Of a stretch of DNA of 15,738 bases, positions 1 to 7,166 are shown one piece after another. The notes under the pieces were generated by a model that made no database searches, was not told the DNA's origin, and worked only from the letters and a program-made list of their open reading frames with translations. The DNA comes from an uncultured Collinsella sp. (lineage in GTDB: Bacteria > Actinomycetota > Coriobacteriia > Coriobacteriales > Coriobacteriaceae). The stretch spans positions 1 through 15,738 of the forward strand of contig CALHDP010000093.1 of assembly GCA_938023085.1 (NCBI GenBank). The letters are read 5' to 3'. Position numbers and translations under genes: made by a program. Every line of letters starts with the position of its first letter. Position 1 is the stretch's first letter.

Positions 1-225
1 ATGATGATGGCGATCTGCTCGGTGCTTACCAAGCTTTCCGAGGAAGATTGCGCCGATGAGCGCCTGAAGACGCTGTGGAATGATTTGAAGGCTTACGACG
101 AGCGCATGTATCGTCGTGCACGCTACGGCGTGGTGGGCTTCTTTACCAATCTGCGTGGTCGAGCCGGAGACAAAACCACGCTCGGCCTATACCGTCTTGC
201 CTCAAAGATCTTCAAATTCAACTAG
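1..225 (+). CDS. 3' end of a gene, possibly a family 2 glycosyltransferase (5' end outside window)
   Basis: The reading frame is open from the first base to a TAG stop at 223-225, giving 74 residues. The leading ATG triplets are probably internal codons of a longer gene cut by the window edge. The visible tail is basic and aromatic (LWNDLKAYDERMYRR near residues 25-39) and ends in SKIFKFN. That kind of ending, a lysine- and aromatic-rich stretch finishing in F-K-F-N, resembles the C-termini of many bacterial family 2 glycosyltransferases that make surface polysaccharide. This is recognition by style only: no catalytic DXD or other domain motif is visible, so the assignment is weak. A short inverted copy of the coding end (YR-ASKIFKF) occurs on the other strand at about 396-425. 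Confidence 0.5.
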   Translation: MMMAICSVLTKLSEEDCADERLKTLWNDLKAYDERMYRRARYGVVGFFTNLRGRAGDKTTLGLYRLASKIFKFN

Positions 226-413
226 CTGCTGAGTAATCGCTGCTGATAGGTTGACTGGGCCCCTTGGCCTTTAGTTTGCTACTGCGAACAGTCCTGCTCG
301 CACGGAAAGCACATTAAGTGCTTTCCGGCTCGTGCGGAACTTGTATCAAACTAAAGGCCAAGGGGCCTCTGCTATAAGAATCGATTGTCAGACAATTTGA
401 ATTTGAAGATCTT
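205..413. repeat. Imperfect long inverted repeat carrying the 3' end of the upstream gene
   Basis: A perfect 17-bp inverted repeat pairs 205-221 (AAGATCTTCAAATTCAA) with 397-413. It flanks the palindromic element at 258-367 almost symmetrically. Between the 17-bp arms and that element, the left side (222-257) and the reverse complement of the right side (368-396) still show patchy similarity, for example around AATCG and ATAG. The simplest reading is an old inverted duplication of the end of the first gene, with the palindromic element at its centre. Chance is unlikely for the 17-bp match, but the mechanism is inferred. Confidence 0.55.
258..367 (+). repeat. Palindromic element E1: 21-bp perfect outer stem around a structured core
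   Basis: Bases 258-278 are the exact reverse complement of 347-367. The 68-nt interior holds a perfect inner hairpin, CGGAAAGCAC (303-312), loop ATTAA, GTGCTTTCCG (318-327). A second possible stem pairs CGCAC with GTGCG around it. The core from GTTTG (274-278) to CAAAC (347-351) is related to the core of the element at 461-589 read on the other strand: both contain ACAGTCCT, CACATTAAGTG and GCGGAACT in the same order. The outer stems of the two elements are unrelated beyond GTTTG/CAAAC. E1 lies 32 bp after the stop of the first gene, in that gene's orientation. There is no T-tract, so it is not an ordinary intrinsic terminator. Confidence 0.8.
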
Positions 414-449
414 CGACGCGCGGTACACAGGGGCCTGGGCTGAAAAGAA
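372..449 (-). pseudogene. Short inverted fragment resembling the tail of the gene at 1-225
   Basis: On the minus strand this stretch can be read as 25 codons closed by a TAG at 372-374 and bounded upstream by a TAA at 450-452. Its middle, VYRASKIFKFKL, matches the LYRLASKIFKFN tail of the plus-strand gene at 1-225. It has no start codon and no room for a protein. It is either the remnant of a paralogous gene that once faced the first one, or one half of an inverted duplication around element E1. It is not expected to be expressed. Confidence 0.35.
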
Positions 450-460
450 TTAAGTTGGTA

Positions 461-589
461 GTCGGTCGGAGGCGGGCGGGCATTACGTTTGTCGCGAGTT
501 CCGCATGCAAAGAAGGCCACTTAATGTGGCCTTCGTCTCGCATAGGACTGTAGAGCAGCAAACGTAATGCCCGCCCGCCTCCGACCGAC
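461..589 (-). repeat. Palindromic element E2: 31-bp perfect outer stem around a core related to E1
   Basis: Bases 461-491 are the exact reverse complement of 559-589 (31 bp, no mismatch). The 67-nt interior has a perfect inner hairpin, GAAGGCCAC (512-520), loop TTAAT, GTGGCCTTC (526-534). Read on the minus strand, the core shares GTTTGCT, ACAGTCCT, CACATTAAGTG, GCGGAACT and CAAAC with E1, in order and at nearly equal spacing. It begins 12 bp after the stop of the minus-strand peptidase gene and has that gene's orientation, mirroring how E1 follows the first gene. The GC-rich outer stem would be very stable in RNA or as a DNA cruciform. Confidence 0.8.
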
Positions 590-601
590 GGTCGAGCGAG
601 G

Positions 602-1603
602 TTACTTCGCGGCGCCGGGGATGCCGTGGGAGGTTTTGGCGGTTTTGGCTCCGTTTACGATGGCGGTTTGCAGGGCCCTTACGGCGAGCATGCCCAGCAG
701 GTCCAGGGGCACGGCGGCGCTTGCCTGGGTGCCCAGCTTGCCGCTGGCGAGGGTGTAGATGGTGTCGCCGTCGTTGGTGGTGTGCGTGGGGCGAATGGCG
801 TGCGCGTAGGCGTCTGCGGCCATCTGGGAGACCTTGGTGGCCTGGGCCTTAGTGAGCTCCACGTTGGTGACGATGCAGCTGATGGTGGTGTTGGTGCGAT
901 CGAGCGGCATTTGCATGGAACCGGCGGCGGCGAAGGCTGCGAGCTCCATGTCGACGATCTGGTCGCTATCGACTGCGGCGCGCATGCCGGCGATCCACTC
1001 ACCGGTGAAGGGGTCGACGACATTGCCGCAGGCGTTGACCGAGACCACGGCGCCCACCTTGACGGGGCCGAGCGCCACGGCGGCAGCGCCAAGGCCGGCC
1101 TTCATGCAGGTGGCAGGGCCCATGAGCTTACCCACGGTAGCGCCGGTACCGGCGCCTACGTTGCCCTGCTCGAGCGTAGCGGGGGTGTTGTCGAGCGCCT
1201 CGCGCACGGCGGCGATGCCAGCCTCGATATCGGGGCGTACCGTGGGGTCGCCAAAAGCGAGGTCGAAGATGCAGCTGGAGCATACGATGGGCACCTGCGT
1301 GGGGCCGACGGGCAGGCCAATGCCGCGGCTCTCGAGCTCGCGGGCCACACCGCTTGCGGCCTCGAGACCAAAAGCCGATCCGCCCGAAAGGCAGACGGCG
1401 TGGACCTTGTCGACGGTGTTCTCGGGGCGAAGCAGGTCGGTCTCGCGCGATGCCGGGGCACCGCCGCGAACGTCAACGCCGCCCGTTGCGCCTTCGGTTG
1501 CCACAATTACGGTGCAACCGGTGCCGGCCTCCTCGTCCGTATAGTTGCCAAAGCAAAAGCCATCGACATCACAAACGTCAATGGCTTCAAGCAGTGTGTC
1601 CAT
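602..1603 (-). CDS. Family S58 (P1/DmpA-NylC-like) self-processing peptidase/amidase
   Basis: The 333-residue product belongs to the P1 (S58) family, N-terminal-nucleophile hydrolases that cut themselves into two chains and then act as aminopeptidases or amide hydrolases. Visible family features are the glycine-rich VCLSGGSAFGLEAASGV (about residues 70-86), GNVGAGTGATVGK (148-160) and DRTNTTISCIVTN (235-247). By analogy with NylC, which cleaves between Asn and Thr, self-cleavage is expected at N238/T239, leaving T239 as nucleophile. The start at 1603 is chosen because AGGAG lies just upstream (ataggagaaaacATG). The frame stays open for another 91 codons upstream, but that part overlaps the end of maf antisense-free sequence and reads as non-protein-like. 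It follows maf after 100 bp that include a hairpin. No signal peptide is seen, so it is probably cytoplasmic. Substrate unknown. Confidence 0.85.
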   Translation of the reverse strand: MDTLLEAIDVCDVDGFCFGNYTDEEAGTGCTVIVATEGATGGVDVRGGAPASRETDLLRPENTVDKVHAVCLSGGSAFGLEAASGVARELESRGIGLPVGPTQVPIVCSSCIFDLAFGDPTVRPDIEAGIAAVREALDNTPATLEQGNVGAGTGATVGKLMGPATCMKAGLGAAAVALGPVKVGAVVSVNACGNVVDPFTGEWIAGMRAAVDSDQIVDMELAAFAAAGSMQMPLDRTNTTISCIVTNVELTKAQATKVSQMAADAYAHAIRPTHTTNDGDTIYTLASGKLGTQASAAVPLDLLGMLAVRALQTAIVNGAKTAKTSHGIPGAAK

Positions 1604-1672
1604 GTTTTCTCCTATCGGTTTTCCGCCGCGCCTTATGCCCGGTCGGGATCCGTACGGTACGCCAAAATTGTA

Positions 1673-1695
1673 GGCGCTGGGGGATGCCCAGCGCC
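1673..1695 (-). terminator. Hairpin between maf and the S58 peptidase gene
   Basis: GGCGCTGGG (1673-1681) pairs with CCCAGCGCC (1687-1695) around a 5-nt loop, 8 bp after the maf stop codon. On the minus strand it is followed a few bases later by an A/T-rich stretch (tacaatttt). It is a plausible weak terminator or processing site after maf, with partial read-through into the peptidase gene. Confidence 0.5.
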
Positions 1696-1703
1696 AGATG
1701 CAA

Positions 1704-2285
1704 TTACGAGAGTTTTTGAATCGCGCGTGCGACGCGTGCGATGGGCAAGCCCACCACGTTGTAGAAGTCGCCCGAAATATCGTGCACGAGCATGCGTCCA
1801 CCGACGCCCTGAATACCGTAGGCGCCGGCCTTATCCATGGGCTCGCCCGAGGCGACGTAGCGCTCGATCTGTTCATCAGTAAGCTCGTAGAACGTCACGT
1901 CCGTCACATCGACAAACGACAGGCTCTCGGCAGCATGCGGGGCGGCAGCGTCGCCGGCCTTAACGATGCAGACGCCGGTCGCGACCTGGTGCGTGCGCCC
2001 TGAAAGCTCGCGTAGCATAGTGCAGGCCTCGTCCTCGTTTGCCGGCTTGCCCAAAATCTTGTCATCGAAGGTGACGATGGTGTCGGCTGCGACGGTCAGC
2101 TCGTTGGACTCGGCATGCTCGGCGGCGATGGCGGCGGCTTTGGCTCGTGCCAAGCGCTCGACAAGTGTAAGCGGCGCCTCGCCATCGTACGGCGTTTCAT
2201 CGATATCGGCAGGAATGATGCGAATGTCATAGCCAGCTTCGCGCATGAGCTCGATGCGGCGTGGCGATTGCGAAGCCAAAATCAT
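1704..2285 (-). CDS. maf: Maf/YhdE-type nucleoside triphosphate pyrophosphatase
   Basis: The 193-residue protein has the normal length of the Maf family, which hydrolyses non-canonical or particular NTPs (dTTP/UTP in the YhdE subgroup) to the monophosphate and pyrophosphate, and is linked to division control and housecleaning. Visible signatures are the N-terminal SQSPRR (residues 5-10) that binds the nucleotide, AADTIV (66-71) with D68 as the likely general base, DDKILGKP (74-81), SGRTH (95-99), and DKAGAYGIQG (151-160), which is typical of the dTTP/UTP subgroup. The start codon overlaps the stop of the upstream DJ-1 gene as ATGA (2282-2285), a usual sign of translational coupling within one operon. 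Cytoplasmic. Confidence 0.95.
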   Translation of the reverse strand: MILASQSPRRIELMREAGYDIRIIPADIDETPYDGEAPLTLVERLARAKAAAIAAEHAESNELTVAADTIVTFDDKILGKPANEDEACTMLRELSGRTHQVATGVCIVKAGDAAAPHAAESLSFVDVTDVTFYELTDEQIERYVASGEPMDKAGAYGIQGVGGRMLVHDISGDFYNVVGLPIARVARAIQKLS

Positions 2286-2824
2286 AGCTGGATGCCCTCG
2301 GCGACCTTCTCGACGGCCTTGTCGCCGGCGAGCGTGCGCAGCAGTTCAAGCGCAAAGGGGAGCGACTGGGCCATGCCGCTGGCGGTGATGATGTTGCCGT
2401 CGTGTGTAACCTTGTCACCGGTATAGGCGCCCTCGGGGAAGCTCTTCTCAAAGCCAGGGAAGCATGTGGCGTGGCGCCCCTCGAGCAGGTCGAGCTCGCC
2501 CAAGATAAACGGGGCGGCGCAGATGGCGGCAACGTGCTTAGTTGCGGCGAACTCGCAGACCACGTCGCAGACGCGCTGGTCGGCGCGCAGGTTGGTGGCT
2601 CCGGGCAGGCCGCCGGGGAGCACGACGCAGTCATACTCGTCAAAGTTGATCTCGTCAAAGAGCGCATCGCAGGTCACGGGAATTTGCAGCGAGCTCACGA
2701 CCTCACGCGTGGGCATGATCGAGACGAGCGTGGCGCGCACGCCGCCGCGACGCATGACATCGACCATGGTCAAGCATTCAATAGTTTCAAAGCCATCGGC
2801 GGCGAGAACGGCAACGCTGGGCAT
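2282..2824 (-). CDS. DJ-1/PfpI (YajL-like) family protein
   Basis: The 180-residue product is a single-domain DJ-1/PfpI protein of normal length. Conserved features are DGFETIE (10-16) with E16 as the acidic partner, VDVMRRGG (21-28), VVLPGGLPGATNLR (67-80) and the nucleophile elbow AAICAAP (99-105) with C102. The pattern is closest to DJ-1/YajL/ThiJ-type proteins, which are variously reported as glyoxalases, deglycases or redox-related chaperones; the true activity cannot be read from sequence. The start at 2824 is preferred over an in-frame ATG eight codons upstream because AAAGGA sits just before it. Its stop overlaps the maf start. It begins 106 bp after the RNA methyltransferase gene. 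Confidence 0.9.
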   Translation of the reverse strand: MPSVAVLAADGFETIECLTMVDVMRRGGVRATLVSIMPTREVVSSLQIPVTCDALFDEINFDEYDCVVLPGGLPGATNLRADQRVCDVVCEFAATKHVAAICAAPFILGELDLLEGRHATCFPGFEKSFPEGAYTGDKVTHDGNIITASGMAQSLPFALELLRTLAGDKAVEKVAEGIQL

Positions 2825-2860
2825 GAGGGTTCCTTTCATAGGCGGCATACAATTAGCCGT

Positions 2861-2889
2861 CTTATACCCCGAAGACCTCCGCTTGCCAC
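2861..2889 (-). promoter_or_regulatory. Possible promoter for the DJ-1-maf genes
   Basis: On the minus strand, TATAAG (2861-2866) lies 17 bp from GTGGCA (2884-2889), a poor -35 match. It would start transcription about 30 bp before the DJ-1 start codon. The weak -35 keeps this tentative. Confidence 0.3.
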
Positions 2890-2930
2890 GCTCGATTTCC
2901 CAATGATTTTTCTGAGCAATGATTAAGTGG

Positions 2931-4244
2931 CTAGTTGCGCCTAAGGTGGACGACCGTCTCGCAGTGGAAGGTTTGCGGGAACAGGTCGACTGGCGTGATC
3001 TTTACGGGGGAGAAGGTGCCTTCTTCGACAAAGCGTTTGAGATCGCGCGCCAGGGTGGCCGGGTCGCAGCTCACGTAGGCGACATCGCGAGCACTCGTGC
3101 TGGCGATAAGGTCGATCGCCTCGGGGGCGAGGCCTGCACGCGGCGGGTCGACCACCAAGACGTCGGCATCCTGGTCGGGGAACTCGCGCACCGCGTCTCC
3201 GCCAATGACGTCGACGTTATCGAGCTTGTTGATCTCCAGGTTACGGCGCAGGTCGCGCACGGCGGGGCCGTAGGCCTCGACGGCGGCGACAAAGTCGCAG
3301 CGGCGGGCGAGCGGCAGGGTAAAGGTGCCGGCACCGCAGTACAGGTCCACGGCAAGCTCGTCTTCCTGCGGGTCGAGCGCTTCCATGACAAGATCGATCA
3401 AAATCTCGGCACCCTTGGTGTTGACCTGGAAAAAAGACGGGGCAGACAAGCGCATCTGACCCTCGGCGATATTCTCGGTCCATGAGCCCTCTCCGGCGAG
3501 CATTTCGACCTTGGAGACACGACGGGCCTTCTTTTCGCCCTTGCTCATCACGCGCACGATGCTCGTGGGATGAGCGGCGTCCGCCAGCACGCGGGAGACC
3601 TGCGAGCGCGGAAAAGAGCCTGTGGGCGTCCAGAGTGCGACCTCGAGTGCCTTGGTGCGGCGCGATGCGCGAATGCCCACGCGTTCGAGCCCCAAGTCAT
3701 GGCTGCCGCTTAGATAGTTGAGTGCGCCGACGACCGATTTGAGCGCCTTCGGGAAGCGCTTATCGAACAGCGGGCACGTATCGACGGTCACGATTTTGCT
3801 GGGGTCGACACCGTGCATGCCAAGGCGCACGCGACCGTTGACGACGGTCGGTTCGAGCTCGATTTTATTGCGGTAGCCCCAGTCGTCCTTGGTGTGGCAG
3901 ATGGGCTGTACCAACTCATCGACCTGCTCAGGAGCGAACTTGCCGATGCGCTCGAGCGTGGAGCGCAGGTTTTGCTCCTTGGCGGCGAGCTGTGCCGTGC
4001 GTGAGAGATTGCCCCACGAGCAGCCGCCGCAGATGCCCACGAAGGGGCAGGGAGGCTGAATGCGATCGGGGCTTGGCTCCAGAATCTCGGTGGTGCGGGC
4101 ACGCATGAACGACTTGCCGTCCTGTACGACCTCGGCCTCGACGGTGTCGCCTGCCACGGCGCCCTGCACAAAGACGGCCTTGCCGTTGTCGGCGTGCGCC
4201 AGCCCGTCGGCGCCGTAGGTCATCGATTCTATAGTGAGCTTCAT
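2931..4244 (-). CDS. TRAM-domain 23S rRNA (uracil-5-)-methyltransferase of the RumA/TrmA family
   Basis: The 437-residue SAM-dependent methyltransferase is of the TrmA/RlmC/RlmD class, which methylates C5 of a uridine in rRNA or tRNA. An N-terminal TRAM RNA-binding domain covers about residues 1-55 (GADGLAH...GKAVFV). Four cysteines fit a [4Fe-4S] site: C66, C72, C75 (C-x5-C-x2-C) and C157. The SAM motif is DLYCGAGTFTLPLA (300-313). DPPRAGL is at 366-372, the catalytic cysteine is C393 in VSCDPATLARDL, and the general base E429 is in FHCETVV. The start at 4244 (MKLTIES) is chosen because the TRAM domain begins there and AGGA lies upstream, although close; ATGs 4 and 12 codons further upstream have no clear ribosome site. 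The exact target uridine is not predictable. Confidence 0.92.
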   Translation of the reverse strand: MKLTIESMTYGADGLAHADNGKAVFVQGAVAGDTVEAEVVQDGKSFMRARTTEILEPSPDRIQPPCPFVGICGGCSWGNLSRTAQLAAKEQNLRSTLERIGKFAPEQVDELVQPICHTKDDWGYRNKIELEPTVVNGRVRLGMHGVDPSKIVTVDTCPLFDKRFPKALKSVVGALNYLSGSHDLGLERVGIRASRRTKALEVALWTPTGSFPRSQVSRVLADAAHPTSIVRVMSKGEKKARRVSKVEMLAGEGSWTENIAEGQMRLSAPSFFQVNTKGAEILIDLVMEALDPQEDELAVDLYCGAGTFTLPLARRCDFVAAVEAYGPAVRDLRRNLEINKLDNVDVIGGDAVREFPDQDADVLVVDPPRAGLAPEAIDLIASTSARDVAYVSCDPATLARDLKRFVEEGTFSPVKITPVDLFPQTFHCETVVHLRRN

Positions 4245-4290
4245 ATTCCTGCCTGTCATTCGCGTTGTTGTTCGCACCATGGTAGCAGGG

Positions 4291-4334
4291 AAAAGCGCCC
4301 CGCATCCGAGGCTTTCCTCAAATGCGGGGCGCTT
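4291..4334 (-). terminator. Intrinsic terminator after ppk1
   Basis: AAGCGCCCCGCAT (4293-4305) pairs perfectly with 4322-4334, with an extra inner pairing GAGG/CCTC. On the minus strand the stem is followed by a run of T (opposite 4291-4294). It lies 23 bp after the ppk1 stop and separates ppk1 from the methyltransferase gene. Confidence 0.85.
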
Positions 4335-4357
4335 CTACAAACTGCTTCTACAAACGA

Positions 4358-6766
4358 CTATTTCGTCTTGCCGGTAATGAGCGTCTTAAGACCCAGGCCG
4401 ATCAGGCCCAGGCCCATGCGCACGCGACCGGGGCGATGGCGCTCGATGGCCTTGGTCTTGCCAGCGGGCTTATCGCGACGGGCGCTCGTCTCGGGTGCGG
4501 GCTTGGTGACCTGCGTCTCGGGCCGAGGTGCAGGTGCAGGCTCGGGCTCAATGACGGTCGCCTGGACCTCTTGGACCTTGGGTGCTACTGGCTGCGGCTC
4601 GGCCTCGGGGGCAGGTTCCGCCTCAATGACGGGCTCGGGCGCGGCCTCGGCGTTGCGATAGGCACGCTCCAGTAGAGCTTCCTGCGAGTTGAAGGGTTTC
4701 TCACCCTCTGCACGCTCTACGGGGACCCAGGTGCCGTCGCTCGTGAGGCTGCGGGCCTTCACGTTGTCGCGCAGCTGCATGCCCATGTACTCGTGTACTA
4801 GGGCGCGGCAGGTGGGGTCGAGCACGGGGAAGGCGATCTCCACGCGGTGCTCGGTGTTGCGCGTCATCATGTCGGCCGAGCTCAGATAGATCATGTCCGA
4901 GTCCACGCCAAAGGCGTAAACGCGCGCATGCTCCAAAAAGCGTCCGACGATAGAACGGACATGCACGTTCTCGGTCTTGCCCGGAACACCGGGCTTGAGG
5001 CACGAGATACCGCGGATGATCATGTCCACGCGGACTCCTGCGCACGATGCCTCGGCGATTTTGTCGATGACCTCGCGGTCGGTCAGCGAGTTGAGCTTAA
5101 AGAACACGCGGGCGGGCTCGCCGGCAAGGGCGCGCTGGATCTCGCGATCCAGGCCGCGCATGATGAGCGGTTTCAGTCCGACGGGCGCCACACCCAGGAA
5201 GCGGTAGTCGCCGCGCAGGTTGCCCAGCGACAGATTGCGGAAGAACAGGTTGGCGTCTTCACCGATGCCGGGATGGGCGGTCATGAGCATAAAGTCGCTG
5301 TAGAGTTTGGCCGTCTTCTCGTTAAAGTTGCCGGTGCCCAAAAGCGTGAGACGGGTGAGCGCCATGCCCTCGCGATAGGTGAGCTGGCAGATCTTTGAGT
5401 GGCATTTAAAGCCCTCGGAACCATAGATGACGGTGCAGCCCGCCTCTTCCAGACGCTCGGCCCACTCGATGTTGTTCTGCTCGTCAAAGCGGGCACGAAG
5501 TTCCATGAGCACCGTGACCTCTTTGCCGTTCTCGGCAGCATCGATCAGCGATTCGCACAGGCGGCTCTGCTTGGCCACGCGGTAGAGCGTGATGCGCAGC
5601 GAGATGCACTCGGGGTCGTAGGCGGCCTCGTGCACCAGATCCAGGAAGGGGTTCATGGCCTCGTAGGGATAAAAGAGCAGCTTGTCGCCCTGCAGCACCT
5701 GTTCGCGGATGGAGCGGGTCATGTCGATGTTGGGGTTGGGCTGCGGCTTAAACGGCGTAAAGAGCAGCTCGTTGCGCAGGTGCTCGGGAATCTTGCCCTC
5801 AATGCCAAAGACGTAGCCCAGGTCGAGCGGGATATCGCAGGTAAAGACCGAGCGACGCGAGAGCTCGAGCGCCTTGCGGATAGTCTTGAGCGTCGCCTTC
5901 TCGAGCGACCCCGAGACGGCGAGCACTACCGGCTGCAGGCGCAGGCGCTTCTTGAGGATGCGCTTCATGTGCTGGCGGTAGTCCTCTTCCTCTTCGACGC
6001 CCTCGCCGTCCGGATCGATGTCGGCGTTGCGGGTGACGCGGATCAGCGCACGATCCAGCGGCTTATAGGAGCCAAAGCAGCTGTCCAGGCAGGCGAGAAT
6101 GACGTCCTCGAGCAAGATGTAGGAGTAGGTGCCGGTGGGCGAGGGAATCTCGACCACGCGGTTCATCGAGGCGGGAATCTCGATAAGGCCCAGCAGGCTC
6201 TCCTCGTCGGTGGCGCCGTCCAGACCACAGGCCAGATAGAGCGCGCCGTTGCGCAGGTTGGGGAAGGGGTGGCGCGGATCGATGACCAGCGGCGAGATGA
6301 CCGGCGACACGTAGGCCTGGAAGTAGCGGGTTACGAAGGTGCGCTCCTCGGGCGTAAGCGAATCGATGCGGGCGCGGTGAACGCCCAAGGTGTCGAGCTT
6401 GCCTTCGATGCTCTTAAAGATGGATTCCCAACGAGTAAGGAGCCCGGGCATTTCGGCCATGACAGCATCGACCTGTTCGGAGGCGGTCATATTGCTCTTG
6501 TTGTCGACAGGCTGTTTTTTGAGCTCTGCCAGATCGGACAGGCCGCCCACGCGCACCATGAGAAACTCGTCGAGGTTAGACTCGAAAATCGACACGAACT
6601 TTAGACGCTCGAACAGCGGAACGGTCTCATCGAAGGCTTCGTCGAGCACGCGGTTGTTAAAGCGCAGCCAGCTAAGCTCTCGGTTTTGCGTGTACGAGAA
6701 GTCGCGCGGCGGCTTGCGCAGCTTTGCAGCGGCTTGCTTCTTTTCGATTTTGCTCGGCATATGCAT
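4358..6766 (-). CDS. ppk1: Polyphosphate kinase 1 with an unusual C-terminal extension
   Basis: PPK1 reversibly transfers the terminal phosphate of ATP to a growing polyphosphate chain. The 802-residue product shows the family order: N-terminal domain with NRELSWLRFNNRVLDEA (28-44) and SNLDEFLMVRVGGL (63-76), head domain with ISPLVIDPRHPFPNL (157-171), and two phospholipase-D-like catalytic domains. The expected phosphohistidine is H456 in EGFKCHSKIC, and the second catalytic histidine is H613 in FLEHARVYAFG. HRVEIAFPV (640-648) and a core ending near residue 705 match the usual length of about 690-700. Residues from about 708 to 802 are extra: a Pro/Glu/Ala-rich stretch and then a basic tail with GLGLIGLGLKTL. 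The start is the first of two close ATGs (M1 or M3). It is transcribed alone, away from the arc locus. Confidence 0.96.
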   Translation of the reverse strand: MHMPSKIEKKQAAAKLRKPPRDFSYTQNRELSWLRFNNRVLDEAFDETVPLFERLKFVSIFESNLDEFLMVRVGGLSDLAELKKQPVDNKSNMTASEQVDAVMAEMPGLLTRWESIFKSIEGKLDTLGVHRARIDSLTPEERTFVTRYFQAYVSPVISPLVIDPRHPFPNLRNGALYLACGLDGATDEESLLGLIEIPASMNRVVEIPSPTGTYSYILLEDVILACLDSCFGSYKPLDRALIRVTRNADIDPDGEGVEEEEDYRQHMKRILKKRLRLQPVVLAVSGSLEKATLKTIRKALELSRRSVFTCDIPLDLGYVFGIEGKIPEHLRNELLFTPFKPQPNPNIDMTRSIREQVLQGDKLLFYPYEAMNPFLDLVHEAAYDPECISLRITLYRVAKQSRLCESLIDAAENGKEVTVLMELRARFDEQNNIEWAERLEEAGCTVIYGSEGFKCHSKICQLTYREGMALTRLTLLGTGNFNEKTAKLYSDFMLMTAHPGIGEDANLFFRNLSLGNLRGDYRFLGVAPVGLKPLIMRGLDREIQRALAGEPARVFFKLNSLTDREVIDKIAEASCAGVRVDMIIRGISCLKPGVPGKTENVHVRSIVGRFLEHARVYAFGVDSDMIYLSSADMMTRNTEHRVEIAFPVLDPTCRALVHEYMGMQLRDNVKARSLTSDGTWVPVERAEGEKPFNSQEALLERAYRNAEAAPEPVIEAEPAPEAEPQPVAPKVQEVQATVIEPEPAPAPRPETQVTKPAPETSARRDKPAGKTKAIERHRPGRVRMGLGLIGLGLKTLITGKTK

Positions 6767-6777
6767 CTGTCCGTTCA

Positions 6778-6824
6778 GTCCCCGTAGGGGACGGTAGCCT
6801 AACTCTTATTCACTATTGTCTCAA
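6778..6824 (-). promoter_or_regulatory. Probable ppk1 promoter with an adjoining small palindrome
   Basis: On the minus strand TTGAGA (6819-6824) and TAGGCT (6796-6801) are separated by 17 bp, a fair sigma-70-type pair about 30 bp before the ppk1 start codon. Immediately downstream lies the perfect palindrome GTCCCC-GTA-GGGGAC (6778-6792), which would sit at or just after the transcription start. It could be an operator or a 5' hairpin. There is no direct evidence for either. Confidence 0.4.
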
Positions 6825-7166
6825 TTTAGTCGACCGCTGGCACGAACGTATCGCGTGAACGGTATCTTTACCTACTTCTTACGCTGACGAGTCATAGGAC
6901 TGACGCCCTGCTCGTCTGCAAGCGGTCTATATCCTCACTCAACTGGTACGTAAGTGTGAATAAGAATGATGGATAGCTGAATATCATTGAATGCAGGCGG
7001 AAACGTAAACAAACATCATTTATATACATAAAACCGATTTAGCTATGCAATTCTGAATCAAAAGTTTAGAGACGCAATCGCAAATGGTTTTTAAGAAAAA
7101 AGAGCGTTTACCTTAGAAAAGTTACTTTAGAACGCCGAAGTACATCATGGGGGAATCACATGCGAT
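6825..7166. other. A/T-rich intergenic region between ppk1 and arcA copy 1
   Basis: No reading frame here looks like a protein. The stretch is clearly richer in A and T than its surroundings, especially from about 6950 to 7120. The one recognisable item is TGAACGGTATC at 6856-6866, an inverted copy of the ACCGTTCA sites next to the arcA promoter and identical to the site at 10001-10011. The region probably serves as upstream control DNA for arcA copy 1. Confidence 0.5.

Noticed and set aside
314..520. Minus-strand 68-codon frame across E1 and E2
   Set aside because: It begins inside the E1 inner hairpin region and spans palindrome arms; there is no ribosome site and the composition is not protein-like.
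205..589. CRISPR array or invertible promoter in the palindromic region
   Set aside because: Only two related units occur, in opposite orientations, with no regular repeats and spacers, and the outer arms of each unit differ. No promoter-like sequence lies between arms and no recombinase gene is nearby.
626..1882. Plus-strand open frame of 418 codons opposite the S58 peptidase gene
   Set aside because: Gly/Ala/His-rich shadow of a GC-rich gene; the minus-strand product carries clear family motifs and a ribosome site.
5399..6604. Plus-strand open frame of 401 codons opposite ppk1
   Set aside because: Shadow frame; PPK1 motifs are unambiguous on the minus strand.
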